From assembly GCF_019844075.1 (NCBI RefSeq), contig NZ_CP081964.1:248001-312000 (forward strand): 64,000 nucleotides of DNA, read 5' to 3'. A model generated the notes under the pieces. It was not told the DNA's origin. It was given only the letters and a program-made list of their open reading frames with translations, and ran no database searches. The position numbers and the translations under genes were made by a program. Shown in pieces: positions 32,749-41,468 of the stretch. Source of the DNA: Curtobacterium sp. TC1. GTDB lineage: Bacteria > Actinomycetota > Actinomycetes > Actinomycetales > Microbacteriaceae. How positions within the stretch are numbered: the first letter of the stretch is position 1; every line of letters starts with the position of its first letter.

Positions 32749-33354
32749 ATGCTCGCCGTCTCCGGCAACCCCGTCCTGATCGTCGTCGACATCCAGGGCG
32801 GAGCCGCCTCGACGATGCCCACGCCCGGCATCCCCGTGATGGGCGGCCGTGCCGAGCGCGCACCGCGAGTGCGTGACCTCATCGAGCACTGCCGCTCCTC
32901 GGGCGTGCCCGTCGTCTTCATCCAGGAGGTCCACAAGCCGGACCTCGTCGACATCGGTCGGGAACTCGACGGCGCCGAGGGCGCGCACTGCATCGAGGGC
33001 GAGGAGCAGACCGAACTGGCCTCGTGGATCGATCCTCGGCCCGAGGAGTTCGTCATCCGCAAGCGGCGCTACTCGGCGTTCTTCGGCACCGAGCTCGAGA
33101 TCGTGCTCAAGGCGTACAGGGCCGGCACCGTCCTGCTCGTGGGTGGGCTCACCGACGTCTGCATCCACTACACGGCGGCCGACGCCCACCAGCACGACTA
33201 CGCCGTCCGGGTCCTGACCGACTGCGTCGCCGGGTCGAGCGAACGCGCGCACGACGCGGCACTCGAGGCGATCGGGTACCTGCAGCGGGACGCCCTGGTG
33301 ACCGCCGCGGACGTGCGCACCTGGCTCGACGAGCGGGAGCCCGTCGGTGTGTGA
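32749..33354 (+). CDS. Isochorismatase-family cysteine hydrolase
   Basis: A 201-residue hydrolase of the isochorismatase/nicotinamidase family. The Asp-Lys-Cys triad is visible as VVDIQGGAA (Asp), FVIRKRRYSAFFGTELE (Lys) and VGGLTDVCIHYTAADAHQHDY (Cys). Family members cleave ureido or amide bonds, for example in biuret, N-carbamoylsarcosine and nicotinamide, which fits the allophanate-forming genes of this island. AGGAAC precedes the ATG at 32749. The last 8 bases overlap the next amidohydrolase gene. I see no convincing GntR operator upstream, only a single GGATCC with poor flanks at 32669. Confidence 0.87.
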   Translation: MLAVSGNPVLIVVDIQGGAASTMPTPGIPVMGGRAERAPRVRDLIEHCRSSGVPVVFIQEVHKPDLVDIGRELDGAEGAHCIEGEEQTELASWIDPRPEEFVIRKRRYSAFFGTELEIVLKAYRAGTVLLVGGLTDVCIHYTAADAHQHDYAVRVLTDCVAGSSERAHDAALEAIGYLQRDALVTAADVRTWLDEREPVGV

Positions 33355-34738
33355 GGCGGCCGGGCGATCCGCGCGGATCGTCGTCGGGCACGTCCGGACG
33401 ATGGACCCGGTGCGGCCGACCGCTGAGGCCCTGCTCGTCGTCGGCGACCGGATCGCGGCCGTCGGGACGCTCGACGACGTGCGGGCGGCGGCTCCGGAGG
33501 GCACGGCCGAGGACCACGTCGAGGGCACCGTCCTGCCGGGGTTCACCGATGCGCACGCCCACGCGCAGCGTGCCGGACTGAAAGCGCTGCAGCTCGTGGA
33601 CGCCGACGCCGACGCAGCGACGTTCTCGGCCGCCATGCTCGCCGACGGCGACGCGGACCCGGACGCCCCGGACTGGATCGGGGACGCACCGCCGACGCTC
33701 GAGGACCGGCTCGCCGCGATCCGTCGCATCCAGCCGCTGCTGCACGCGATGGGGTTCACCGGCGTCGTCGACCCGGCCGTCACGCTGCCCGAGCTCGAGG
33801 GGTACCGGGAGGCGCACCGGCAGGGGCTCCTGACCCTGCGCGTGGTCGCGATGCCCTACCCCGAGCTCGGCAGTGCAGCGGTCCCCGACGTCGACGCGGC
33901 CCTGGCGGTGCTCGACTCGATCGACGGCGTGACCGGTGACGGCGACGACCGCCTGCGGCTCGGCCCGGTCAAGGTCTACTACGACGGCGAGGGCATGAAG
34001 GGGCAGGCGCTGCTCGAACGGCCCTGGACCGGCGACGACCACGGCGTGCAGCGGATCGCGGCGAGCGACTTCGCCCGGCTCGCCGCGTCGTGCGTGGCCG
34101 CGGGGTGGGGACTCGGCGTCCACGCGGTGGGCAGTCGTGCGGTCGCTGAGGTGCTCGACGGGCTCGAGGCAGCGGAACGGGACACGGGGCGATCGGTCGC
34201 CGGACTCCGCTGCCAGCTCATCCACGCGTACCTCGAGCCGAGCGTCACGAGCGCCGACCGTGCGGCACGCCTCGGCGTCGTCGCGTCGCTGCAGCCCTCG
34301 ATCGCCTGGAAGAACGCCGCCGGGCTGCAGCGCCGGCTCGGCAGCCGTGTCGACGAGGTCAACCCGATGCGGACCTGGGCCGACGCCGGCGCCACGGTCG
34401 CCATGGGCTCGGACGCGCCGTACTTCCCCTTCGATCCGCGCGAGGTGGTCCCCGTCGCCGCAGCCCGTCGGATGCGCGGCCTCGACGAGCCGATCGGCCC
34501 GGCACAGGCGCTCTCGGTGCTCGAGGCGGTCGAGGCCTACACGCGCGGTGCCGCACACGCCTCCTTCGCCGAGGACCGCCGCGGCGTGCTGCGCGCCGGC
34601 GCCCTGGCGGACTGGGTGCTGCTCGACGTGGACCCGGCCGCGTGCACGGTCGACGAGTTCGCCGCGGCGCGGGTCCTGCGCACCGACGTCGGTGGCGCGA
34701 CGGTCTTCGACGCCGTGGCTCGTCCCGGTCAGATGTAA
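33347..34738 (+). CDS. YtcJ-like metal-dependent amidohydrolase
   Basis: A 463-residue amidohydrolase of the Amidohydro_3/YtcJ type. The metal ligands look intact: TVLPGFTDAHAHAQRAG (HxH), GPVKVYYDGEGMKG (bridging region), GVHAVGSRAVAEV, QLIHAYLEPSV and AMGSDAPYFPFDP (Asp). YtcJ-type enzymes hydrolyse N-formyl, N-acyl or cyclic amides. The GTG start at 33347 lies 8 bases inside the isochorismatase-like gene, so the two hydrolases are coupled. The operon ends just before the GntR-operated promoter of the ABC transporter. Confidence 0.85.
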   Translation: MCEAAGRSARIVVGHVRTMDPVRPTAEALLVVGDRIAAVGTLDDVRAAAPEGTAEDHVEGTVLPGFTDAHAHAQRAGLKALQLVDADADAATFSAAMLADGDADPDAPDWIGDAPPTLEDRLAAIRRIQPLLHAMGFTGVVDPAVTLPELEGYREAHRQGLLTLRVVAMPYPELGSAAVPDVDAALAVLDSIDGVTGDGDDRLRLGPVKVYYDGEGMKGQALLERPWTGDDHGVQRIAASDFARLAASCVAAGWGLGVHAVGSRAVAEVLDGLEAAERDTGRSVAGLRCQLIHAYLEPSVTSADRAARLGVVASLQPSIAWKNAAGLQRRLGSRVDEVNPMRTWADAGATVAMGSDAPYFPFDPREVVPVAAARRMRGLDEPIGPAQALSVLEAVEAYTRGAAHASFAEDRRGVLRAGALADWVLLDVDPAACTVDEFAAARVLRTDVGGATVFDAVARPGQM

Positions 34739-34753
34739 TCCACTCGAAACACA

Positions 34754-34786
34754 GTTGGATGCGGATTGTTCTAAATTGGATCCAAG
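34754..34786 (+). promoter_or_regulatory. Operator pair upstream of the dipeptide-type ABC transporter
   Basis: GTTGGATGCGGA and ATTGGATCCAAG (11 of 12 matches to the core) have centres 21 bp apart. CTAAAT (34771-34776) in the -10 position lies just before the second site. The pair is 63 bases upstream of the solute-binding-protein start. Confidence 0.78.
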
Positions 34787-34848
34787 TTGGACCCGACCCT
34801 GGGACTGACTCCCTGGCATCACCCCGAATCCCACTGGAGGACAGCACC

Positions 34849-36429
34849 ATGGTGAGGAAGCGCATCCTCGTCGGCGTCGCGTTGGCGACCGCCGCCGGAC
34901 TCTCCCTGAGCGCGTGCACCGCGTCCGGCTCCGCCGACGGCGGCGACAGCTCGTCGAGCACCGACACGATCAACGCAGAGCTCTGGTACGCCCCGGCGAC
35001 CTTCGACCCCGCGAAGGCCTCGGCCAGCTCGGACGTCGAGGTCGCACGACTCGGCTTCGACACCCTGCTCCGACAGGGCGAGGGCGACGACGGCGGCTAC
35101 ATCGGCGGGCTCGCGACGAAGTGGGACGCCGAGTCGGCGTCGAAGTACGAGTTCACGATCCGCGACGGCGCCACGTGCTCCGACGGCACCGAGATCACGC
35201 CGACGGTCGTCGAGAAGTCCTTCGAGTACCTGGTCGGCCTCGACGACTCGGGTGCGCAGACCTGGAAGAACCAGGCCTTCGGCTCGGGTGACCCGGAGTT
35301 CACCGCCGACGACGCCGCCGGCACGCTGACGATCTCGCTCAGCGAGCCGTACTCGCAGCTGCTCGGCGGCCTGACCCGCCCCGGTACCGGGATCATCTGC
35401 CCGGCCGGTCTCGCCGACACGAAGGGCCTCGCGGCCGGCACCGTCGACGGCGCCTGGTCCGGCCCGTACACGCTCGCGAAGTCCTCGGCCGGCAAGAGCG
35501 TCTCCTACGCGCTGCGGTCCGACTACGACGCCTGGCCGGCGTGGAAGACCGTCACCGGTGAGCCGGCCAAGACGATCAACCTGACCGTGCAGGGCGACTC
35601 GAACACGAGCGCCAACCTGCTGCAGTCCGGCGGTGTCGACGTCGCACGCTTCTACGACTCGAACGCCGAGCGCTTCAGCGGCGACGACTACTCCACCGTG
35701 CAGTTCGCCAGCTCGGCCTACAACCTCGTGTTCAACGAGGCGGAGGGCTCCGGCTCGGTGTTCGCCGACGACCAGCCGCTCCGCGCCGCGGTCGCCCAGG
35801 CGATCGACACGAAGGGGTTCAACAACGCCGGTCTCGACGGCCTCGGGGTCGAGCAGAACACGGTGAACGCGGCGAGCTACCGCTGCGCGCTGGACGACTC
35901 GTCCCTCGTGCAGTCCCACGACGCGAAGGCCGCGACGAAGGAGCTCACGGGCAAGACGATCCGGCTGCTCATCATGTCGAACTGGGACCCCGCGGCCGAC
36001 TTCCTGGCGGAGTCGCTCCGGAACGCCGGTGCGACCGTGAAGGTCTCGGCTCCGGACCCTGCCGACTGGACCAAGCAGATGCGCACCGAACCCAAGACCT
36101 GGGACGTCGCCGTGGCGGCCGAGGACGCGCAGACCGGGCTGATCAACACCTCGATCGCGCGCTACGTCGGACCGACGTACGCCGAGGGCGGCACCAACGT
36201 GTCCTCGAGCGACAACCCCGAGGGACTCGCGGCCTACCAGGCGGCGATGGCCACGTCGGACGCCGACCAGCAGTGCGAGGACTTCGCCACCGCGCAGAAG
36301 TCGATCCTCGAGCGTGTCGACATGACCCCGCTCATCACGGACACGCACCGGTACGTCGCCCGCAAGGGCTTCGAGACCCACGTGTTCTCGGGCTACTGGG
36401 ACATCTCCGCGATGCGGATCGTCTCCTGA
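34849..36429 (+). CDS. ABC transporter solute-binding lipoprotein, peptide/nickel (SBP_bac_5) type
   Basis: A 526-residue lipoprotein: signal peptide MVRKRILVGVALATAAGLSLSAC with the lipobox LSAC and Cys23 as the anchored residue. The mature part follows the family-5 pattern (ELWYAPATFDPAKASASSDVEVARLGFDTLL; FTIRDGATCSDGTEITPTVVEKSFEYL; LRAAVAQAIDTKGFNNAGL). Such proteins bind peptides, opines, nickel complexes and other small polar compounds. It is the first gene of a complete ABC system driven from a GntR-operated promoter, so its ligand is probably the inducing substrate or a related compound. GGAGGAC precedes the ATG at 34849. Confidence 0.9.
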   Translation: MVRKRILVGVALATAAGLSLSACTASGSADGGDSSSSTDTINAELWYAPATFDPAKASASSDVEVARLGFDTLLRQGEGDDGGYIGGLATKWDAESASKYEFTIRDGATCSDGTEITPTVVEKSFEYLVGLDDSGAQTWKNQAFGSGDPEFTADDAAGTLTISLSEPYSQLLGGLTRPGTGIICPAGLADTKGLAAGTVDGAWSGPYTLAKSSAGKSVSYALRSDYDAWPAWKTVTGEPAKTINLTVQGDSNTSANLLQSGGVDVARFYDSNAERFSGDDYSTVQFASSAYNLVFNEAEGSGSVFADDQPLRAAVAQAIDTKGFNNAGLDGLGVEQNTVNAASYRCALDDSSLVQSHDAKAATKELTGKTIRLLIMSNWDPAADFLAESLRNAGATVKVSAPDPADWTKQMRTEPKTWDVAVAAEDAQTGLINTSIARYVGPTYAEGGTNVSSSDNPEGLAAYQAAMATSDADQQCEDFATAQKSILERVDMTPLITDTHRYVARKGFETHVFSGYWDISAMRIVS

Positions 36430-36445
36430 TCGCCTGACCGAACGA

Positions 36446-36497
36446 GCACCACGCACCACGCACCACGCAACGCGCACCACGCACCACCGCACCACCC
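36446..36497 (+). repeat. Heptamer tandem repeat in the gap between solute-binding and permease genes
   Basis: About seven imperfect copies of GCACCAC run from 36446 to 36497, inside the 100-base gap before the permease gene. The strand is almost free of T and has no hairpin. It would be an unstructured C/A-rich mRNA segment just upstream of the AGGAGG site of the permease. Confidence 0.8.
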
Positions 36498-36529
36498 CAG
36501 CCCGGACCGGAGCACCAGGAGGACCCGCG

Positions 36530-37591
36530 ATGAGCACCACCACCGTCGACCATCTCCCCGTGCCCGGTCCGGGCACCCCCGGGTCTCCGGGAACCCCGAC
36601 CGCCACAGCACCCCGGGCCGCGAGCCTCGGCGGTGCCTGGCGCCGCTTCCTGCTCCGCCGCGCCGTCGGCCTCGTCATCAACCTGGCGCTGCTCGTCCTC
36701 GTGACGTTCCTCATCGTGCAGCTCATCCCCGGCGACCCGGCAACGGCCATCGCCGGCGACACCGCGACGCTCGCCCAGGTCGAGCTCGTCCGGCACCAAC
36801 TCGGTCTCGACCAGCCGATCGCCGTCCAGCTGTGGCACTACGTCGCCGGCGTCGTGCAGGGCGACTTCGGTGACTCGTACAAGTACCGCGCGCCGGCGAT
36901 GGACATCGTCATGACGGCCGTGCCGTACACGCTGACGATCACGATCGCCGCGGTCCTGCTGCTGCTCGTCCTCGGACTCGCACTCGGCATGACCGTCGGT
37001 GTCCTCACCCGCGGCGACCGGCACCGCTGGCTCGACGTCTCGTTCTCGGCGGTCACCGGCCTGATCTCGTCGATCCCCACGTACGTGCTCGCCACCGGGT
37101 TCGTCGTCGTCTTCGCGGTCCTGCTGCACGTGCTGCCGCCCGCGTACTCGCCGGCCTACGACTTCGGCGCGGCGGCGGTCCTGCCGATCGCCTCGCTCAC
37201 CGTGGGCGGCACGTGCTCGGTGGCCCGCATCGTCCGCCGCGAGACCGCCGTCATCCTCGAGCAGGACTACATGCGCACCGCCCGCGGGTGGCGGCTGCCG
37301 GCGCTGTCGATCTACGCCAAGCACATGCTGCCGAACCTGCTCACCACCGCACTGACGCTGTCCGGGATCATCCTGACGGCCCTGCTCGGCTCGGCACTCA
37401 TCACCGAGGCGGTCTTCGCGTGGCCGGGCCTGGGCGGCGTGATCGTGCAGGCCATCGCGGTGGACAAGGACTACCCGGTGATCCGCGCCGCGGTCTTCGT
37501 GATCGGGCTCATCTCGCTCGTGATCACCCTGGTCATCGACATCATCCTGGGTCTCATCGACCCGCGCACCCTCGGGGAGAAGCGTGGCTGA
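36530..37591 (+). CDS. ABC transporter permease (DppB-type)
   Basis: A 353-residue inner-membrane permease with six spans. The DppB pattern is clear: LVIFLIVQLIPGDPA-like start (FLIVQLIPGDPATAIAGD), LGLDQPIAVQLWHYVAGVVQGDFGDS, and the EAA loop YMRTARGWRLPALSIYAKHMLPN that contacts the ATPase. AGGAGG lies 7 bases before the ATG at 36530. The 3' end overlaps the next gene by 8 bases. Function follows from the adjacent solute-binding protein and the ATPase modules. Confidence 0.92.
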   Translation: MSTTTVDHLPVPGPGTPGSPGTPTATAPRAASLGGAWRRFLLRRAVGLVINLALLVLVTFLIVQLIPGDPATAIAGDTATLAQVELVRHQLGLDQPIAVQLWHYVAGVVQGDFGDSYKYRAPAMDIVMTAVPYTLTITIAAVLLLLVLGLALGMTVGVLTRGDRHRWLDVSFSAVTGLISSIPTYVLATGFVVVFAVLLHVLPPAYSPAYDFGAAAVLPIASLTVGGTCSVARIVRRETAVILEQDYMRTARGWRLPALSIYAKHMLPNLLTTALTLSGIILTALLGSALITEAVFAWPGLGGVIVQAIAVDKDYPVIRAAVFVIGLISLVITLVIDIILGLIDPRTLGEKRG

Positions 37592-39326
37592 CACCATCAC
37601 CACCGTCCGGGCCGCCACCACCGATCCGGCATCGCGTCCCCGGACCTTCGCGTGGAACGGCGGGCTGATCGTCGGCTTGGCGATGTTCGGGCTGATCCTG
37701 ATCGTGGCGGTCGTCGCCCCGTTCGTGTTCGGCTCCCAGGCCACGGGCATCGGCGGCACCTCTGGGCTGGGGTCCACCGCCGAGCACCCGCTCGGTACCG
37801 ACACCCTCGGCCGCGACATGCTCGCGCGCACCCTGGTCGCCACCCGGGCCACGGTCCTGATGGCGCTCGCCGCCACGGCCCTGTCCGCGATCGTCGGCAT
37901 CGCGCTCGGCATCGGCGTCTGGCTCGCCCCCCGCCGGGTGCGCGAGCTCGGGCTGCGCGGGATCGAGTTCGCGGTCAGCTACCCGACGATGCTCGTCGCG
38001 ATCATCGTCGCAGCGATCCTCGGGCAGGGCATGGTGCAGGTCGTCGTGGCCATCGCCGTCGCGAACATCGCCGGCTTCGCCCGTCTGACCGCCAACCTGG
38101 CGGCGAAGATCTCCACCAGCGAGTACGTCACGACGGCACGCCTGATGGGGGTCCCGGCGCACCGCGTCGCGATGCGGCACGTCCTGCCGAACATGGCCGA
38201 GCCGACGCTGATCCTGATCGCCGGTGCCTTCTCCGGATCGCTCGTCGAGATCTCCGGACTGTCCTTCATCGGCCTCGGCGCGCAGACCCCCGCGTTCGAC
38301 TGGGGCACCCTGCTCAACGACGGGTTGGACCGGATCGTCGTGAACCCCGTCGTCATCGTCGGACCCGCGGTCGCGCTGACCTTCGCCTCCCTCGCCGCCC
38401 TGCTCGTCGGGGACGGACTGGCCGCTGCCGCGAACCCGCGGTCGAACACCACGCGGTCCCGCACCACCCGCGCGACCGGCCCGTCGACGCTCGCGGTCGA
38501 GGACGACGCCGTGCTCGTCGCGGACGGCATCTCGGTGCAGCACGCCGCCAGTGGACGCGCCCTGGTCAAGGACGTCTCGTTCACCATCCGGCGGGGCGAG
38601 GTGCTCGGGATCGTCGGCGAGTCCGGTTCGGGCAAGTCGTTGACGGCCTCGCTCGTCGCCAAGCTGCTGGGCGAGGGGCTCGAGGGCTCCGCGCGGCGGC
38701 TCGAACTCGGCGGCGTCGACCTGCTCGGTCGTGTGCCGGACCGCGTGCTCGCGTCCCGCATCGGCCTGGTCTACCAGGACCCGGGCACCGCGCTGAACCC
38801 GGCCATGGTGCTCGGCATCCAGTTGTCCGACGTGCTGCGGATGCGGCTGCGCCACAGCCGACGTGACGCGATCCGGCTCCTGACGCAGGGCTTCCGCGCC
38901 GTGATGCTCACCGATCCCGAGGGTCGACTGCGCCAGTACCCGCACCAGCTCTCCGGCGGCATGAAGCAGCGCGCGATGATCGCGTCGGCGATGAGCACGA
39001 AGCCCGACCTGCTCATCGCGGACGAACCGACCACCGCCCTCGACGTCACCGTCCAGCGTGAGGTGCTGACCGTGCTCAAGCGGATGAACGAGGACTCCGG
39101 CACCGCCGTGCTGTTCATCTCCCACGACCTCGGCGTCGTCCGAGCGCTGTGCGACCGGGTCCTCGTGATGCGGAACGGCGAGATCGTCGAGCGCATCGAC
39201 GACGTCGCCGGGCTCTCCCCGGACACCGTCGACCACCCGTACACGAAGCAGCTCCTGGCGGCCACACCGGTCGTGACGGTGCCCACGGAGTCCACGCGCA
39301 CCGAACAGGCGGAGGCACACGCATGA
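37584..39326 (+). CDS. ABC transporter permease-ATPase fusion (DppC-DppD)
   Basis: A 580-residue fusion. Residues 1 to about 285 form a DppC-type permease (HPLGTDTLGRDMLARTL; EAA loop YVTTARLMGVPAHRVAMRHVLPN). After a Thr/Arg-rich linker, residues about 305-560 form a DppD-type ATPase with Walker A GESGSGKS, signature LSGGMKQRAMIASAM, Walker B LLIADEPTTALD and switch HDLGVV. The C-terminal peptide-transporter extension contains DHPYTKQLLAATP. The GTG start at 37584 has GGGGAGAAG upstream and overlaps DppB. Joining permease and ATPase in one chain fixes their ratio. Confidence 0.92.
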   Translation: MADTITTVRAATTDPASRPRTFAWNGGLIVGLAMFGLILIVAVVAPFVFGSQATGIGGTSGLGSTAEHPLGTDTLGRDMLARTLVATRATVLMALAATALSAIVGIALGIGVWLAPRRVRELGLRGIEFAVSYPTMLVAIIVAAILGQGMVQVVVAIAVANIAGFARLTANLAAKISTSEYVTTARLMGVPAHRVAMRHVLPNMAEPTLILIAGAFSGSLVEISGLSFIGLGAQTPAFDWGTLLNDGLDRIVVNPVVIVGPAVALTFASLAALLVGDGLAAAANPRSNTTRSRTTRATGPSTLAVEDDAVLVADGISVQHAASGRALVKDVSFTIRRGEVLGIVGESGSGKSLTASLVAKLLGEGLEGSARRLELGGVDLLGRVPDRVLASRIGLVYQDPGTALNPAMVLGIQLSDVLRMRLRHSRRDAIRLLTQGFRAVMLTDPEGRLRQYPHQLSGGMKQRAMIASAMSTKPDLLIADEPTTALDVTVQREVLTVLKRMNEDSGTAVLFISHDLGVVRALCDRVLVMRNGEIVERIDDVAGLSPDTVDHPYTKQLLAATPVVTVPTESTRTEQAEAHA

Positions 39327-40141
39327 CCGACACCACGGCGGCGCGCGAACGCCGCGCAACCGACACCGGCACGGCCCCCATGATCGACGTCCGCGCCCTC
39401 GACGTCGCGTTCGGCTCGACGACCGTCCTGCACGGCGTCGACCTCCGCCTCGAGCGAGGTCGCACCGTCGGCGTCGTCGGCGAGTCCGGCTCGGGCAAGT
39501 CCACCCTCGCCAAGGTCCTGGTCGGCACCGTGAAGCCCGCCTCGGGCAGCGCCGCGGTGGACGGCGTCGACCTGACCGCGGCCGACCGGTCGACCCTGCG
39601 CGGGTACCGCCGCCGGGTCCAGATGATCCCGCAGGACCCGTACTCGTCGCTCTCGCCGCGACGGACCGTCGCGCAGACCCTGGCCGAGGCGATCGACCCC
39701 GTCCGCCCCCGGGTCGCCACCCACGAGGACCGCATCGGCGGCTGGCTCGAGCGGGTCGGGCTGTCACGGGACATGATGCACCGCTACCCGCACGAGTTCT
39801 CCGGCGGGCAACGGCAGCGCATCGCCATCGCCCGCGGCCTCGTCATCGACCCGCACCTGGTCATCGCCGACGAGATCACCTCGGCGCTCGACGTCTCGGT
39901 GCAGGCGCAGATCCTGGAGCTGCTCGCCGACATCAAGGAGTCCCTCGGCCTGACGATGATGTTCATCTCGCACAACCTGGCGGTCGTGCAGCGTGTGAGC
40001 GACGAGGTCGTCGTGCTGTACCAGGGTGAGGTCGTCGAGGCCGGTCCGGTCGAGCAGATCTACGCCGATCCGCAGCACTGGTACACGCGCCGCCTGCTCG
40101 ACGCGGACCCCGGTTCCGCCCGTTTCAGCCTGGCCGGCTGA
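39323..40141 (+). CDS. ABC transporter ATPase (DppF-type)
   Basis: A 272-residue ATPase, second nucleotide-binding subunit of the dipeptide-type transporter. It has Walker A GESGSGKSTLAK, signature FSGGQRQRIAIARGL, Walker B LVIADEITSALD and the switch His in FISHNLAV. The C terminus has PQHWYTRRLLDADPGS, a shortened form of the DppF tail. The ATG overlaps the stop of the fused gene (ATGA). With the genes upstream it completes an importer of one solute-binding protein, two permeases and two ATPases. Confidence 0.92.
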   Translation: MTDTTAARERRATDTGTAPMIDVRALDVAFGSTTVLHGVDLRLERGRTVGVVGESGSGKSTLAKVLVGTVKPASGSAAVDGVDLTAADRSTLRGYRRRVQMIPQDPYSSLSPRRTVAQTLAEAIDPVRPRVATHEDRIGGWLERVGLSRDMMHRYPHEFSGGQRQRIAIARGLVIDPHLVIADEITSALDVSVQAQILELLADIKESLGLTMMFISHNLAVVQRVSDEVVVLYQGEVVEAGPVEQIYADPQHWYTRRLLDADPGSARFSLAG

Positions 40142-40160
40142 CCGACCCGGAAGGCCCGCT

Positions 40161-41438
40161 GTGGCGGCACGACTCCCGACGACCCCGCACGCCGACGGCG
40201 TGCTCCGACTGGTCGGCGCGACCCTGGTCGACGGCACGGGTGCGCCGCCCCGCGCCGACGCCGAGGTCGAGCTGCGTGACGGCGACGTCACCTACGTCGG
40301 TCCACGGCGCGCCCCGGCCGCGGACGTGCCGACGGTGGACCTGAGCGGCCGGTGGCTCCTGCCCGGCTTCGTCGACGCGCACGTGCACCTCAGCATGGTG
40401 TCGACGACGCCCGAGGAACAGCGAGCACGGTTCCCGGAGGAGCACGTGCTCGAGGTCGCCGAGGTGCTCCGGAGCACCCTGCACGCCGGCGTCACGACCG
40501 CGCGGGACCTGGACGGGCTCACCCCCGGCTACCGCGACGCCGTCGCCCGGGGCACCGTCGTCGGTCCGCGCCTGCACCTCGCGATCGCCATGCTCTCGCC
40601 CACCGGTGGCCACGCCGACCCGGTCCGGCCGAACGGGTCGCTGCCGGCCTGGGCCGTCCGGCCGGGCATGCCAGCGCCGGGCGTCGTCGACACCGACGAG
40701 GACGTCGTCCGGACGGTCCGCTCGCTGCTCCGCACCGGCGCCGACGCGATCAAGGTCTCCACGTCCGGTGGGGTCGGTTCGCCGACCGACGACCCGGACG
40801 ACGTCGGCATCACCGAGGACCAGGTGCGGCTCGTCGTCCACCTGGTCGGCGAACGCGGCGGCCGCCCGGTCACCGCCCACGCGCTCACCGACGCCGCGGC
40901 CCGTGCCGCCGTGCTCGGCGGAGCCGCCAGCATCGAACACGGCTACGACCTGCACGACGACACCATCGCGCTCATGGTCGAACGCGGCACGGTGCTCGTC
41001 CCCACCCTCAGCACGCTCCTGCGTGAACTCGACCCGTCCACCGCCTCTGCGGAACGCCTCGCACAGCGCGCGGCACTGCACGCTCGCGGCCTCGACAGCG
41101 TGCGACGTGCCGTCGCCGCCGGCGTGCCCGTCGCGCTCGGCACCGACGCGGGTGTGCACCCGCACGGTCGGAACCTCGCCGAACTCGCCCGCCTCGTGCA
41201 GGTCGGGCTCTCGCCGCTCGCCGCGATCGCGGCCGGCACGCTGCAGGGTGCCCGGCTGCTCGGTCTGGAGGGCCGGCTCGGCTCCGTCGAGCCCGGCAAG
41301 GCCGGCGACCTGGTCGTCTCGGGCGTCGACCCGCTCGCCGACGTCGGCGCGCTGGCCGACGCTGCCAGCGTGCGCGCGGTCCTGCAGGCGGGTCGTGTGG
41401 TCAAGGACCTGGACGGACTGGTGACCACGGCCTCCTGA
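40161..41438 (+). CDS. Metal-dependent amidohydrolase (imidazolonepropionase/prolidase-like)
   Basis: A 425-residue amidohydrolase-superfamily enzyme with a full ligand set: LPGFVDAHVHLSM (HxH), ADAIKVSTSGGVGS (Lys), GRPVTAHALTDAA (His), AASIEHGYDLHDD (His) and VALGTDAGVHPHG (Asp). It is closest to the imidazolonepropionase-like group that includes Xaa-Pro dipeptidases and other cyclic-amide hydrolases. The GTG at 40161 follows GGAAGG by 7 bases, and the gene is 19 bases after the DppF gene. It probably acts on the imported compound. Confidence 0.85.
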   Translation: MAARLPTTPHADGVLRLVGATLVDGTGAPPRADAEVELRDGDVTYVGPRRAPAADVPTVDLSGRWLLPGFVDAHVHLSMVSTTPEEQRARFPEEHVLEVAEVLRSTLHAGVTTARDLDGLTPGYRDAVARGTVVGPRLHLAIAMLSPTGGHADPVRPNGSLPAWAVRPGMPAPGVVDTDEDVVRTVRSLLRTGADAIKVSTSGGVGSPTDDPDDVGITEDQVRLVVHLVGERGGRPVTAHALTDAAARAAVLGGAASIEHGYDLHDDTIALMVERGTVLVPTLSTLLRELDPSTASAERLAQRAALHARGLDSVRRAVAAGVPVALGTDAGVHPHGRNLAELARLVQVGLSPLAAIAAGTLQGARLLGLEGRLGSVEPGKAGDLVVSGVDPLADVGALADAASVRAVLQAGRVVKDLDGLVTTAS

Positions 41439-41468
41439 CCGTGGCCACACCCGCGCAGCAGGCGGTGG

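Noticed and set aside
41439..41468. Terminator between the convergent amidohydrolase and alpha/beta hydrolase genes
   Set aside because: Only a weak 5-bp TGACC/GGTCA pairing is visible across the 30-base gap, which is not enough to call a hairpin.
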